64,000 nucleotides of DNA from Bog-473 sp963744225 (lineage in GTDB: Bacteria; Actinomycetota; Acidimicrobiia; Acidimicrobiales; RAAP-2): NCBI GenBank assembly GCA_963744225.1, contig CAVUSV010000005.1, forward strand, positions 372,001 to 436,000. The letters are read 5' to 3'. The notes under the pieces are model-generated. The model worked only from the letters and a program-made list of their open reading frames with translations, had not been told where the DNA came from and searched no databases. This document shows positions 44,138 through 53,819 of this stretch, piece by piece. Made by a program: the position numbers and the translations under genes. Position 1 is the stretch's first letter. Each line of letters opens with the position of its first letter.

Positions 44138-45313
44138 GTGAGCCGGGTGGACCGGACCTTGCGCGGCGCGGCGGCGATCGTCGGCGTCGCCGACGACGTC
44201 TCACCCACCGGCGAGCTCGATCGCACCGGACGAGAGCTCGAGGTCGCGATGATCCTCGACGCCCTGGACGACGCCGGACTCACGCTCGGCGACGTGGACG
44301 GGGTCTGCCACGCAGAGTCGGCCGTGGCCCTGGCCGAGTACCTCGGCATCCATCCCACCTTTGTCGACTCGACGCTGACGGGCGGCTCGAGCTACGAGGT
44401 TCACGTCGAGCACGCTGCGGCCGCCATCGCCGCCGGAGTCTGCGACGTCGTGATCGGCGTGTACGCCTCGACCCCGCGCAGCGACCGCACTCGGGGGCGC
44501 CGGGCCGCGCGCCGAATGCCGCCCGGGCCCAACCCGATGGCCGAGTGGGAGATGCCCTACGGCCTCCGCATGCCGATGGGCCCCTATGCACTGGCCGCGG
44601 CTCGCCATATGCACGAGTTCGGCACGACGTCCGAGCAGTTGGCCGCCATCGCGGTCAGCACCCACGCGTGGGCGGCGTTGAATCCGCGGGCCCGCCACCG
44701 CGATCCCCTCACCATCGACGACGTACTGGCCTCCCCCCTGCAGGTCAGCCCACTGCACCTCCTCGACTGCTGCCTGGTCACAGACGGCGCCGGCGCCTTC
44801 GTGATGACGAGTGCGGCACGGGCGCGCGCTCTGCGCAAGCCTCCGGTCTTCGTGCTGGGCGCGGCGACCAGCACCGATCACCTGGGCATCGGCCAGATGC
44901 CCGACCTCACCACGACGCCCGGCGTCGTGTCCGGGGCCAACGCCTTCGCCATGGCCGGTCTCACGCCTTCCGAAGTGGACGTGCTCATGGGATACGACAG
45001 CTTCACCATCACGGCGCTGCTCCACCTCGAGGACCTTGGGTTCTGCAAGAAGGGTGAGGGTGGCCCCTTTGCCGCCGAAGGGACGCTCGGCCCCGGTGGC
45101 GGCCCGCTGGCCATGAACACGAACGGCGGCGGCCTCTCGTTCACCCACCCCGGCATGTACGGCATGTTCCTCATCACCGAGGCCGTGCGCCAGCTCCGCG
45201 GCGAGTGCGAGGAGCGCCAGGTCGACGGCGCTGAGGTCGCCGTGGCCCACGGCTCAGGAATGCTTCTCTCCGTGATGTCGACGGCCGTCCTCGGGAGCGC
45301 GGCCACGTTGTGA
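44138..45313 (+). CDS. Thiolase-fold lipid-transfer protein, Ltp2-like aldolase candidate
   Basis: A 391-residue thiolase-fold protein. VDSTLTGGSSYEVHVEHAAAAIAAG lies where active thiolases carry the nucleophilic Cys; none is present. MGYDSFTITALLHLEDLGFCKKGEGGPF, NTNGGGLSFTHPGMYGMF and AVAHGSGM are the usual SCP2-thiolase blocks. The missing Cys and the directly following DUF35 gene fit the Ltp2-ChsH2 type, where the pair performs a retro-aldol cleavage of a steroid side-chain thioester. Specific substrate is inferred. Confidence 0.83.
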   Translation: MSRVDRTLRGAAAIVGVADDVSPTGELDRTGRELEVAMILDALDDAGLTLGDVDGVCHAESAVALAEYLGIHPTFVDSTLTGGSSYEVHVEHAAAAIAAGVCDVVIGVYASTPRSDRTRGRRAARRMPPGPNPMAEWEMPYGLRMPMGPYALAAARHMHEFGTTSEQLAAIAVSTHAWAALNPRARHRDPLTIDDVLASPLQVSPLHLLDCCLVTDGAGAFVMTSAARARALRKPPVFVLGAATSTDHLGIGQMPDLTTTPGVVSGANAFAMAGLTPSEVDVLMGYDSFTITALLHLEDLGFCKKGEGGPFAAEGTLGPGGGPLAMNTNGGGLSFTHPGMYGMFLITEAVRQLRGECEERQVDGAEVAVAHGSGMLLSVMSTAVLGSAATL

Positions 45314-45768
45314 CGAGCGCCCAGGGGACGCAGCCGGACGCGCCCAAGCGCTTCGAGCCGCCGGTCGGCGCCGAGAGTGGAGCCTTCTGGGAGGCGACCC
45401 GTGAAGGGCGCCTCCTCGTCCAGTGGTGCACGGCGTGCGATCGCGGCGTCTTTTACCCACGCGTGTTCTGCCCCCACTGCGCTGCGCCCGGCACGGCCCT
45501 CGAGTGGCGTACCGCCAGCGGCCGAGCCACGGTGTACGCCGCGGGGGTCGAACACAAGCCGGAGGCAACGGGTGCGACGTTCTCGGGAGGCCAGCCCTAC
45601 TGTGTGGCCCTGGTCGACCTGGAAGAAGGGGTGCGCATGATGACCAACGTCGTGGGCTGCCCGCCTGACGAGGTCCGCAGCGGCCAGGCCGTCGTGGTTA
45701 CCTGGGAGCCGCTGAGCGACGGCCGGCAGCTTCCGCTGTTCTCCCCCGTCAATGGCAGCGCGCGGTGA
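45310..45768 (+). CDS. DUF35 OB-fold zinc-ribbon protein
   Basis: A 152-residue protein overlapping the thiolase stop by four bases. FWEATREGRLLVQWCTACDRGVFYPRVFCPHC is the rubredoxin-like Cys4 ribbon of DUF35_N, and VYAAGVEHKPE...PYCVALVDLEEGVRMMTNVVG the OB fold. DUF35 proteins bind acyl-CoA and form complexes with thiolase-fold partners, here the gene just upstream. Translational coupling supports a stoichiometric complex. Confidence 0.88.
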   Translation: MTSAQGTQPDAPKRFEPPVGAESGAFWEATREGRLLVQWCTACDRGVFYPRVFCPHCAAPGTALEWRTASGRATVYAAGVEHKPEATGATFSGGQPYCVALVDLEEGVRMMTNVVGCPPDEVRSGQAVVVTWEPLSDGRQLPLFSPVNGSAR

Positions 45769-47369
45769 GCATTCCGGCGGACAAACGGGCCGCCGCGGCG
45801 CAGGGCATGCTGCACGCCTGGTGGGCGGCGCGGATCCCCGAGCGCCTGGCGCTGGCCACCCCTTCGGGCGACCGCACCTACGAAGACCTCAACGCGGACA
45901 TCAACCGCCTGAGCCGGGCGCTACGGGCCCGCGGCCTGCAGCCGGAAGACCCCATTGCGTTGATGTGCACGAACCGCCCCGAGTTCATTGAGGTCCTCTA
46001 CGCCGCGCAGCGGATCGGTCTGCGTCTCACTCCCATCAACTGGCACCTCACCGGCGACGAGGCTGCCTACATCGTCGAGAACTGCAAGGCCAAGGCGTTC
46101 GTCTGCTCGGGCGAGCTGGGTGAGAAGGTCACCGTGGCCGCCGCCGCTGGCGCTCCGGGGATGGTCAAGATCAACACGGGTGGCTACCTGCCCGGCTTCG
46201 AGATGTACAACGCGGTCGTCGCGGCCGAGGACGGTTCCGACATCGAGGACCCGGTCATGGGCACGCAGATGCTCTACACGTCGGGGACGACGGGCCGGCC
46301 CAAGGGCGTGCACCGGGAGGCGACGCCGCCGAGCGCGCTGGCCACCGTCAACTTCTGCGGCTACGACGAGGACTGGGCGACCAGCGTCGACGCCCACTTG
46401 CTCACCGGCCCGCTCTACCACGCGGCCCCGCTGGCCTTCTCCGTGGCCGTGCCATTCCTCTACGGCGTGCCCATTGTGATCATGGACCACTGGGATCCCG
46501 TCGAGACGCTGCGCCTCGTGGAACGGCACGGGATCACCCACACCCACATGGTCCCGACCATGTTCCATCGCCTGCTCGCGCTACACGAAGACACCAGGAA
46601 GCAATTCGACATCTCGTCGCTGCGCTTCGTGATCCACGGCGCGGCGCCGTGCCCCGTCTCCGTGAAGCAGCGCCTCATTGAGTGGCTGGGCCCCGTCGTC
46701 GTCGAGTACTACGCCGCGACCGAGGGCCTCGGCACCCTGGTCGACTCTGCCACCTGGCTGGAGCACCCGGGCACCGTGGGCCGGCCCATGGCCCCTGGAC
46801 TGGTCAAGGTGGCGGACGAGGAGGGCAACGACCTCCCGCCCGGCGAGATCGGCCTCGTCTTCCTCCAGGCGCCCGCCGCCACGAAATTCGACTACTACGG
46901 TGACGAGGAGAAGACGGCCGGGGCATTCCGGGGCGACTACTTCACGCTCGGCGACATGGGGTACTTCGACGCCGACGGGTTCCTCTTCCTGACCGACCGC
47001 ACCGCCGACCTCATCATCTCCGGCGGGGTCAACATCTATCCGGCCGAGGTCGACGCCGTCCTCCTGGAGCATCCCGCGGTGGGTGACGTCGCCACCATCG
47101 GGGTGCCCGACGAGGAGTGGGGCGAGGTCGTCATGGCCGTGGTGCAGCCCGCTGAGGGGGTGACCGGGAGCCATGACCTGGCCGCCGAGCTCATAGGGTT
47201 CTGCCGGGACCGCCTGGCCCATTTCAAGTGTCCCCACAGTGTCGACTTCGTGCCCGACCTGCCGCGAGAGGATACTGGGAAGATCTACAAGAGGAAGCTA
47301 CGCGAGCACTACCGCACGGCATCGAGCCGGAGTGACCAGACAACCGGAGTGACTTCACCACCGGAGTGA
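45765..47369 (+). CDS. Fatty-acyl/steroid-CoA synthetase (FadD-like)
   Basis: A 534-residue AMP-forming ligase overlapping the DUF35 stop by four bases. MLYTSGTTGRPKGVHR is the P-loop, YYAATEG the A5 motif, TLGDMGYFDADGFLFLTDRTADLIISGGVNIYPAEVD the A7-A8 hinge, and GKIYKRKLR holds the catalytic A10 Lys. It activates a carboxylate as CoA thioester through an adenylate, feeding the dehydrogenase of the operon. Confidence 0.92.
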   Translation: MSIPADKRAAAAQGMLHAWWAARIPERLALATPSGDRTYEDLNADINRLSRALRARGLQPEDPIALMCTNRPEFIEVLYAAQRIGLRLTPINWHLTGDEAAYIVENCKAKAFVCSGELGEKVTVAAAAGAPGMVKINTGGYLPGFEMYNAVVAAEDGSDIEDPVMGTQMLYTSGTTGRPKGVHREATPPSALATVNFCGYDEDWATSVDAHLLTGPLYHAAPLAFSVAVPFLYGVPIVIMDHWDPVETLRLVERHGITHTHMVPTMFHRLLALHEDTRKQFDISSLRFVIHGAAPCPVSVKQRLIEWLGPVVVEYYAATEGLGTLVDSATWLEHPGTVGRPMAPGLVKVADEEGNDLPPGEIGLVFLQAPAATKFDYYGDEEKTAGAFRGDYFTLGDMGYFDADGFLFLTDRTADLIISGGVNIYPAEVDAVLLEHPAVGDVATIGVPDEEWGEVVMAVVQPAEGVTGSHDLAAELIGFCRDRLAHFKCPHSVDFVPDLPREDTGKIYKRKLREHYRTASSRSDQTTGVTSPPE

Positions 47370-47390
47370 ACAGGACCAAAGGAGCTGAAC

Positions 47391-48305
47391 GTGGGTATCT
47401 GTGACGGACGAGTTGTCGTCATCACCGGAGCGGGTCGGGGCATCGGGCGCGAGCACGCCCTCGAGTTCGCCAGCCAGGGGGCCAAGCTGGTGATCAACGA
47501 CCTCGGCGCGGAGGTGGACGGGTCCGGCTCCTCCGCGGGTCCGGCCGGGCACGTTGTCGACGAAATCCGCGGTATGGGGGGCGAAGCGGTGGCCAACGGT
47601 GACGACGTCTCCGACTACGAGGGCGCCGGCCGGCTGATCCAGACGGCGATCGACACCTTCGGCACCATCGACGTGCTGGTCAACAACGCCGGCATCCTGC
47701 GCGACCGCATGCTGGTCAATATGACGATCGACGAGTGGGACGCCGTGATCAAGGTGCACCTGCGCGGGACGTTCGCGCCGACGCGCCACGCCGTCGAGTA
47801 CTGGCGCAATCGCACCAAGGGCGGAGAGCCGAACGACGCGCGCATCATCAACACGACGTCACCGTCGGGCATTTACGGCAACGTCGGGCAGACCAACTAC
47901 GGCGCGGCCAAGGCCGGCATCGCCTCCTTCACGATCATCGCTGCCATGGAGCTCGGGCGGTACGGCGTCACAGTGAACGCCATTGCCCCGGCCGCGCTCA
48001 CCCGCATGACCGAGAACCTCGGCGGGGGTTTCACTCCGACCGAGAAAAAGCCCGAGGAGTTCGACCCCTTCGACCCGGCCAACATCGCGCCGCTCGTGGT
48101 TTGGCTCGGCAGCCCCGAGTCCAAGGACATCACCGGGCGTATCTTCAACGTGCAGGGCGACCACATCAGCGTGGCCGAGGGCTGGGTGGCCGGACCAGGG
48201 GCCGACAAGGGCGACCGCTGGGATCCTGCCGAATTGGGCAAGGTCGTGCCCGACCTGGTGGCCAAGGCGGCCCCGAACGCCAACATGGGGGGACGGAGGG
48301 GGTAG
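47391..48305 (+). CDS. SDR dehydrogenase, HSD17B4/MFE-type
   Basis: A 304-residue SDR from GTG 47391 with AAAGGAGC upstream. VVVITGAGRGIGREHALEFASQGAKLVINDLGAEVDGSG is the MFE-2 style start, VLVNNAGILRDRMLVNM the NNAG motif, and INTTSPSGIYGNVGQTNYGAAKAGI holds the catalytic Ser, Tyr and Lys. It should oxidise a 3-hydroxyacyl-CoA; a hydratase is not in the operon. Confidence 0.9.
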   Translation: MGICDGRVVVITGAGRGIGREHALEFASQGAKLVINDLGAEVDGSGSSAGPAGHVVDEIRGMGGEAVANGDDVSDYEGAGRLIQTAIDTFGTIDVLVNNAGILRDRMLVNMTIDEWDAVIKVHLRGTFAPTRHAVEYWRNRTKGGEPNDARIINTTSPSGIYGNVGQTNYGAAKAGIASFTIIAAMELGRYGVTVNAIAPAALTRMTENLGGGFTPTEKKPEEFDPFDPANIAPLVVWLGSPESKDITGRIFNVQGDHISVAEGWVAGPGADKGDRWDPAELGKVVPDLVAKAAPNANMGGRRG

Positions 48306-48309
48306 GGCA

Positions 48310-49432
48310 ATGACAACCGAGGTAAGCCCTCAGGTGCCGGGCCGGAGCGACATGGAGGCGGCCGTCCAAGTCATCCATGACAACGCGGACCGGCTCTTCC
48401 TGTGGGACTACGAGCGGGACCGGGGCCAGCTCGTGACGCTGTACAACAAGGCGATGGCGTCGCAGTGGAGCAGCGTGACGGACCTCGACTGGTCTATCGA
48501 GGTCGATCCCGAACGGCTGGTCGCCGAGCAGGACAGCCCGCTGCTGGCAGTGGCCCGCGTGGCGGGCACACTCCCCGGCTCGCCGCTCGCCGCATGGAGC
48601 GAGAAGGAGTACACGCAACTCGGGATCGAAGGCTTCAAGGCGAACCTGAGCCAGTTCATGCACGGCGAGCAGGGCGCCATGATGACGGCCGCCAAGATCG
48701 TCGAGACGGTGCCGTGGATCGACGCCAAGTACTACGCCTCGACCCAGACTATGGACGAGGCGAGGCACACGGAGGTCTTCGCCAAGTATCTCCGCACCAA
48801 GCTCGGCGACGCCTATCCCATGAGCCCGTTCCTCAAGGCGCAGATCTGGTCGCTCCTCGAGGACTCCCGCTGGGACATCGCCTACCTCGGGATGCAGATC
48901 GTCATCGAGTCGCTGGCCCTCGCGGCATTCGGCGACATGCTGCGGCGGACGCAGGAGCCGTTGCTCAAGAAGCTGCTGCGCTACGTGATGTCCGACGAGG
49001 CCCGGCACGTGGCCTTCGGCGTGCTCACGCTGTCGGAGCTCTACGGCGACATGAGTGAGGCAGAGCTGAAGGAACGCCAGGAGTTCCTCGTCGATGCCAC
49101 GCTCAACTCGCGCGCGGGCCACGACGCCCGAGGTGTGGGAGCGCATGGGCACGACGGCCGAGGAGGTCTTCCCCTTCATGATGGAGGCCGCCCAGAAGAC
49201 CGAGCTGAACCCGATGCGGGGCTTCGCCCGGGGCTTCTTCGCCAAGCTCGTCCCGAACGTGCGCAAGCTCGGCTTGCTCGACGCCAACGATGGCTACCTG
49301 CGCCAGAAGTGGGGCGAGGCCGGGCTACTCGAGTTCGAGTTCGCTGACGACACCGGGTCCGACTACGAGTCCTACGACGCCGTCGCCGCGGACCGGGCGG
49401 CGGCCGTAGCGCCCGGACCATCTCGCAGCTGA
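48310..49432 (+). CDS. Ferritin-like diiron protein, frameshifted
   Basis: About 373 residues across two frames; the break is near 49115, where VDATLNSRA must continue as TTPEVWERMGTTAEEVFPFMM. Two E-x2-H motifs, TMDEARHTEVF and MSDEARHVAFG, with earlier Glu in HGEQGAMMTAAKI and later Glu in IVIESLAL, fit an R2-like four-helix diiron site. Such proteins often act as oxygenases or desaturases. It starts 4 bp after the SDR stop and closes the catabolic operon. Confidence 0.82.
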
Positions 49433-49480
49433 GCCCCGGAACCGGCGAGCGCCGGGCTTCGGGGGCTGGCCCTCATCCCG

Positions 49481-50274
49481 TCAGCGGGCGGAGTCGAGCC
49501 CGGTCAGCCTGACGTCCATGTCTTCGTTGTAGCGGACGCCACCTTGGCTCATGCCAACCGACTCCCGCTCGCGCACGATGAGACCGCTGCTCGGGATGAT
49601 CCAGAAGTCGGTGGGGTTGGTTCCGTGATCTGTCCCGTCGAAGGTGAAGACGATGTGCGTGTGCTCCACCGAGACTGTGTGCCGGCCCACCGTCATCGTG
49701 GCCGCACCCCGCACCTCTCCCGCCATGACCACCTTCTCGTGCGGGCTGGCGAGGGAGCACGTCACGGCCCAGCGCTGTCCGGGGCGGGCCGTCGGCGGCA
49801 GCAGGTAGGCGGTGGCCGGGCACCGGACGGTTGACGTGGAGGTCGTGCCGGCGATCGACTCGACGGTGACGAGCCGCGGCAGCGTCAACGCGCCGCCGAG
49901 TCCGCTGCACAGGGTGGTGGCCTCGGTGTGCTGCGTGATGGGCACCCAGCTGATCGTGGCGCATTGCCCGCCGGTGACGATCATGGAGGTCGTCGTCGGG
50001 AAGGCGCGCTGGACCCCGAAGAGGTTGAGACCCTCCCCCCGCCCGTGCGATACGCGTAGACGCCGGGGGCAGGCAGCCGGTGGCGCAATGACGCGACCAC
50101 CTTGTCGGTTTGCTCTCGCCGGTACATCCGCAACGCCTCGCGCAGGCCCACGGGCGAACTCACCGTGCGGAAGACGAGTGCCCATGCCGTCCCACCCGCG
50201 GAACTGACGATCACCAGTGCGAGAACGATCACCGATAAAAGGCGATGTTGCTGGACCCAATGCCAGACGAACAC
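49481..50274 (-). CDS. Membrane-anchored hypothetical protein, frameshifted
   Basis: The N-terminus (MFVWHWVQQHRLLSVIVLALVIVSSAGGTAWALVF) is a signal anchor, followed by SSPVGLREALRMYRREQTDKVVASLRHRLPAPGVYAYR. Near 50042 the frame breaks and continues as GEGLNLFGVQRAFPTTTSMIVTGG to the end MDVRLTGLDSAR. The outer part is beta-rich with Cys in GGQCATI, TLCSG, VRCPA and VTCSL. No family recognised; likely extracytoplasmic. Confidence 0.65.
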
Positions 50275-50317
50275 GATTGGATCCTACCCCGGTCGATGCG
50301 AACTCAATCGAGCTCTC

Positions 50318-51680
50318 TCAGGAGGGTTCGGGCACCCAGTTGCCGTGGAAACCCGCTGGCACACGCTGCGGCAGGTGGACCACCGCCTGGGCGTCACCCT
50401 CGAAGTCGTCGGCATTGAGGATGTGGAGCGCCGAGGTGCCGTCATCAGGGGTGTGGACCAGCGTCAGCAGCCAGCCCTCGGACTCGTCGGCGTCACGGGA
50501 TCGGGGCACGAAGACGGCCTCTCCCAGGCTGACGCCACGTCCGAAGGCGCGGGCTTCGGTGGCGCCCCGCTCGAGGTCGTGGCGAAGCAGCACCGACTCG
50601 GTGCCGACGATGTTGTCGGACTCGCTTACGGCGACCGCATAACCAAAGCGGTGGGGTAGGCCGACGCGCCGCTCGTCGACGCGCGGGAACTCCTGTCCAC
50701 GGTCGTCGAGCCGCTCCTCCTTCACCACGCTGCCGTGGCCGTCGAGGTGCCAACGTTCGAGGGTCGGAGAGCCTTCCGCCGGACCGCGCAACTCGGTACG
50801 GAACATGGAGGGGTGACGCACCACATCGAGCACGATCCCGTCACCACCGGGCTCGTCGTAGGCGTTCATGGGGTGAAAGACGTAGCACGGCTCGACGTCG
50901 TGCCAGACGACTTCAGTCGAGTCGCCCTCGCGTGGGAGGAGCCCGACGCGCGCGTGGTACCCCTCCTGCCAGCGGTAGGGGAAGCTGGCGCCCGCCGCGA
51001 CGGCGTCGATGCTGAAGGTCACAGGGAGGTCGAGCAAAACGACGTAGCGCTGCGTGATGGCGCTGTCGTGCACGCTCACCGGTCCCCCCATGGCCACGCG
51101 CCGAGACGAGCGCACCCGCGCCTGAGCGTCGAGGATCGTGATCTCGACGTCGTTGCCCCACCCGTAGAAATAGGAGACGGCGTACAGCTCGCCCGTGAGC
51201 GGATCCCGCTTCGGATGGGCGGTGTAGCCACCGTCGAGCGTGCCGCCGAAATCGCACGGCCCGATGGTGTCGAGGTCGTCGGTCAGCTCGTAGGGCAGCG
51301 CGCCGGCCTCGACGATGGCGAACGTGCGCCCGGCGTGCCCGATGACGTTGGTGTTGGCGGCAAAGTCCATCCCGCCGTGCACCAGGTCGGAGCGGGGCTC
51401 CTCGCCGAGTGCCGCGTGCCACCTCCGCTGATCGGACCCAGCGATTGCGGTACCACTCGGCCCGACCGTCGTGGAGGCGGAGACCGTGCACCATGCCGTC
51501 TCCCGTGAACCAGTGGTAGGTCGCGGGCTCCGGCACCGACACGGGGTTCGGCCCGTTGCGCAGGTACCGCCCGTTCAGCTCTTCGGGCAGATGGCCGCTG
51601 ACCGCTAGCTCGGTCGCCGTCACCTCTTCGCGCACCGGGGCGAAGTTGCCCTGCAGGTAGGGATTGACGATCGTGCTCAC
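50318..51680 (-). CDS. Carotenoid cleavage oxygenase, frameshifted
   Basis: Starts MSTIVNPYLQGNFAPVREEVTATELAVSGHLPEELNGRYLRNGPNP, the family N-terminus, with YHWFTGDGMVHGLRL. The frame breaks near 51412 and resumes at ALGEEPRSDLVHGGMDFAANTNVIGHAG. The four iron-binding His lie in the contexts TAHPKRD, SVHDSAIT, CYVFHPMNAYDE and GFHGNWVPE. It should cleave a carotenoid or related polyene with O2. Single gene, about 450 residues. Confidence 0.87.
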
Positions 51681-51943
51681 GAGGACCTCCTCCGTCGTGC
51701 CGTCAGGCCCAACCTATGCCCTCAGGCAGGCGTGGAACAACGGCATCAGGCAGCCGTGTGAACAATGGGTGACCTCTCCGTACAGTCCAGAGGAGAAATC
51801 CTGGCATCCGCGGCGCAGCGCGCTAAGGTTCTCTTCCGAGGGCACCACCAGCACAGATTTGGAAATCCCTCTGGCTCGCTTTGAGCCACCGGCCATGGCC
51901 CCCGATTCGGGCCAAATCTGGCCAGGAGAGGAGTGGATTTTCA
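51681..51943. other. Intergenic leader region before the cold shock gene
   Basis: 263 bases without a supported gene. It should contain the promoter of the carotenoid oxygenase (minus) and the long leader typical of cold shock mRNAs (plus). CCAGGAGAGGAG at 51922-51933 is the likely ribosome site. Confidence 0.4.
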
Positions 51944-52148
51944 ATGGCAACTGGTTCCGTGAAGTGGTTTAACGGTGAGAAGGGCTTCGGCTTCATCACC
52001 CAGGACGGTGGGGGCCCCGACGTGTTCGTGCATTTCGAGCGCGATTTCAGGAACGGGCTACCGCAATCTCGAGGAAGGCCAGAAGGTCGAATTCGAGACC
52101 AACCAAGGCCCCAAGGGCTTGCAGGCCGCAAACGTGCGCGCCATCTAG
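51944..52148 (+). CDS. cspA: Cold shock protein, one extra base
   Basis: MATGSVKWFNGEKGFGFITQ carries RNP1 (KGFGFI), and DVFVHF is RNP2. One extra G at about 52037 breaks the frame; removing it gives HFSAISGTGYRNLEEGQKV and the expected end GPKGLQAANVRAI at TAG 52146-52148, total 67 residues, the standard length. Cold shock proteins bind single-stranded RNA and DNA as chaperones. A strong terminator follows. The clean restoration suggests a sequencing error. Confidence 0.9.
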
Positions 52149-52196
52149 CGCCTCGTGCGCTGCCGGCTTTTCCGCCGGCGGCGAAGGACTGACGTG

Positions 52197-52230
52197 CAGA
52201 ACCCCGCTTCTTCGGTGAGGCGGGGTTCTG
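52197..52230 (+). terminator. Intrinsic terminator after the cold shock gene
   Basis: Arms CAGAACCCCGC (52197-52207) and GCGGGGTTCTG (52220-52230) are perfect inverted copies around a 12-base loop, 49 bp after the stop. It may also serve the convergent phosphatase gene. A weaker GCCGGC hairpin lies just upstream. Confidence 0.8.
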
Positions 52231-52310
52231 TCGCGTCCGGGCCCGTCGTGGTGGTTGCGTGGGGTTGCGCACGTGGCGCGTGTGGTCGTTCGCGTCGAGG
52301 AGCGGTCGGC

Positions 52311-53070
52311 CTACCAGTAGGGGCGGTGTTGGCGCATCGTGACCTCGAGCACGGCCGGGGCGTATTCCTTGCGGCACACCACGAGGTCAGGCAACCACGC
52401 GTCGGGGTCGCCGTAGCGCAAGGGCTCGCCGTCGAGCCGACTGGCGTGAAGGCCACTCGCCATGGCGACCGCCGCCGGCACGCACGAGTCCCACTCGTAC
52501 TGTCCGCCCGCATGCACGTAGACATCGGCCGCGCCGAGGATCACCGCCGCGATCTTGGCGCCGGCCGATCCCATCGGGATCATGACGCCACCGAGCGCCT
52601 CGGTCACGTCGTAGGCCACGTCGGGAGGCCGGCTCCGTGACACCACGACACGGGGAGCTTCGCCGGCCGGAAGCGGTGGGAGCACCGGCGGGTCGGCAGT
52701 GCCAAGAACGAGGTCGAGAGCGGGCAGCGCCACGGCTCCGACGACGGCGTCGCCGCCGACGGCCAGCGCCACATGGACGGCCCAGTCGCTGCGGCCCAGC
52801 TGGCGGAACTCCCTGGTGCCGTCAAGCGGGTCGATGATCCACAGCCGTCCCACCCCCGCCACGTGCTCGAGCCCTTCCTCGGACCGCACGTCGTCGTCCG
52901 GGTAGAGCCGGTTGAGCTCACCCACCAGCAGCTGGTGGGCCATGCGGTCCCCCGCGGCGCCGATATCGCGCAGGGCGGGCGGGTCAGCGCGCAGTTTCAA
53001 GAGGGCGTGGCCGGCAACCTCCGCCAACATGGCCGCGGTCGCGGTGCTCGGCGGCCAGCTCCTCGGACAT
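52311..53070 (-). CDS. Inositol monophosphatase-family/CysQ-like phosphatase
   Basis: The intact frame begins MLAEVAGHALLKLRADPPALRDIGAAGDRMAH near 53030. An upstream peptide MSEELAAEHRDR from ATG 53070 fits the family start if one G near 53033 is removed. SEEGLEHV, WIIDPLDGTREF (D-P-x-D-G-T) and YEWDSCVPAAVAMASGL (W-D) are the metal-binding motifs. The family dephosphorylates inositol phosphate or 3'-phosphoadenosine nucleotides; the order and spacing favour CysQ. Confidence 0.83.
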
Positions 53071-53090
53071 CGCTACTGTTTAGACCAGCG

Positions 53091-53819
53091 CTAGACCAAG
53101 CGCCGGTCGGTGGCCCACCTGGTCAACTCGTGGCGGGTCGAGAGCTGCAGCTTGCGCAAGACCGACGAGACGTGCGATTCCACGGTCTTGGCCGAGATGC
53201 TCAGGTCCCGCGCCACCTCCTTGTAGGTGTACCCCCGTGCAATCAGGCGCAGCACTTCGCGTTCGCGCGGTGAGAGCTGGTCGAGCTCGGGATCGAGCCC
53301 CGGAGCCGGGGGGCCACTCTGAGCGAACGCGTCCAGCACGAAGCCGGCCAGGCGGGGCGAAAAGACGGCGTCGCCGGCCGCCACCCGGTAGACGGCCTGG
53401 AGGAGCTCGGGACCAGAGATCGTCTTCGTGATGTAGCCGCGCGCACCCGCCCTGATGACGTCGATCACGTCCTCGGGAGCGTCGGAGACGGAGAGTGCGA
53501 GGAACTGCACCTCGGGATGGTGCGGGAGGACGCCGCGCAGCACCGCGTGCCCGCCGCCGCCGGGTAGGTGCACGTCGAGCAAGACCACATCGGGGACGCG
53601 CTCGTTGACGAGCTCGACGGCCGCGGCCGCCTCGTCCGCCTCGCCCACCACCTGCACCGCATCACCCAGCTCCGCTCTGACCCCGGCACGGAACACGGCG
53701 TGATCCTCGACGAGAAAGATGCGGGGCCGGCCGGCCGGGCCCCCCGTGCCGGTGTTGGTGCCGGCGTTGGAGCCGGTGTTGGTGCCGGCGTTGGAGCCGG
53801 TGTTGGCGCCGGTGGTCAC
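53091..53819 (-). CDS. NarL/LuxR-family response regulator
   Basis: A 242-residue protein from GTG 53819, overlapping the kinase stop. After a low-complexity N-terminus, IFLVEDHAVFRAGVRAEL and VVLLDVHLPGGGG form the receiver with phospho-acceptor Asp; ITKTISGP holds the Lys. The LuxR helix-turn-helix is LSPREREVLRLIARGYTYKEVARDLSISAKTVESHVSSVLRKLQ. Partner of the PspC-kinase gene just upstream. Confidence 0.92.
   Translation of the reverse strand: MTTGANTGSNAGTNTGSNAGTNTGTGGPAGRPRIFLVEDHAVFRAGVRAELGDAVQVVGEADEAAAAVELVNERVPDVVLLDVHLPGGGGHAVLRGVLPHHPEVQFLALSVSDAPEDVIDVIRAGARGYITKTISGPELLQAVYRVAAGDAVFSPRLAGFVLDAFAQSGPPAPGLDPELDQLSPREREVLRLIARGYTYKEVARDLSISAKTVESHVSSVLRKLQLSTRHELTRWATDRRLV
53746..53814. 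repeat. 12-bp tandem repeat inside the response regulator gene
   Basis: Nearly six 12-bp units, alternating GTGCCGGTGTTG, GTGCCGGCGTTG and GAGCCGGTGTTG. They encode a Thr-Gly-Ser/Thr-Asn-rich N-terminal extension on the minus strand. Such tracts can change length by slippage. Confidence 0.85.

Noticed and set aside
49438..49468. Another array repeat (CCGGCG then CGGGGG) outside the island
   Set aside because: The spacing between halves is about 12 bases instead of 3-4 and the GGGGCAC arm is absent; likely chance in GC-rich DNA.
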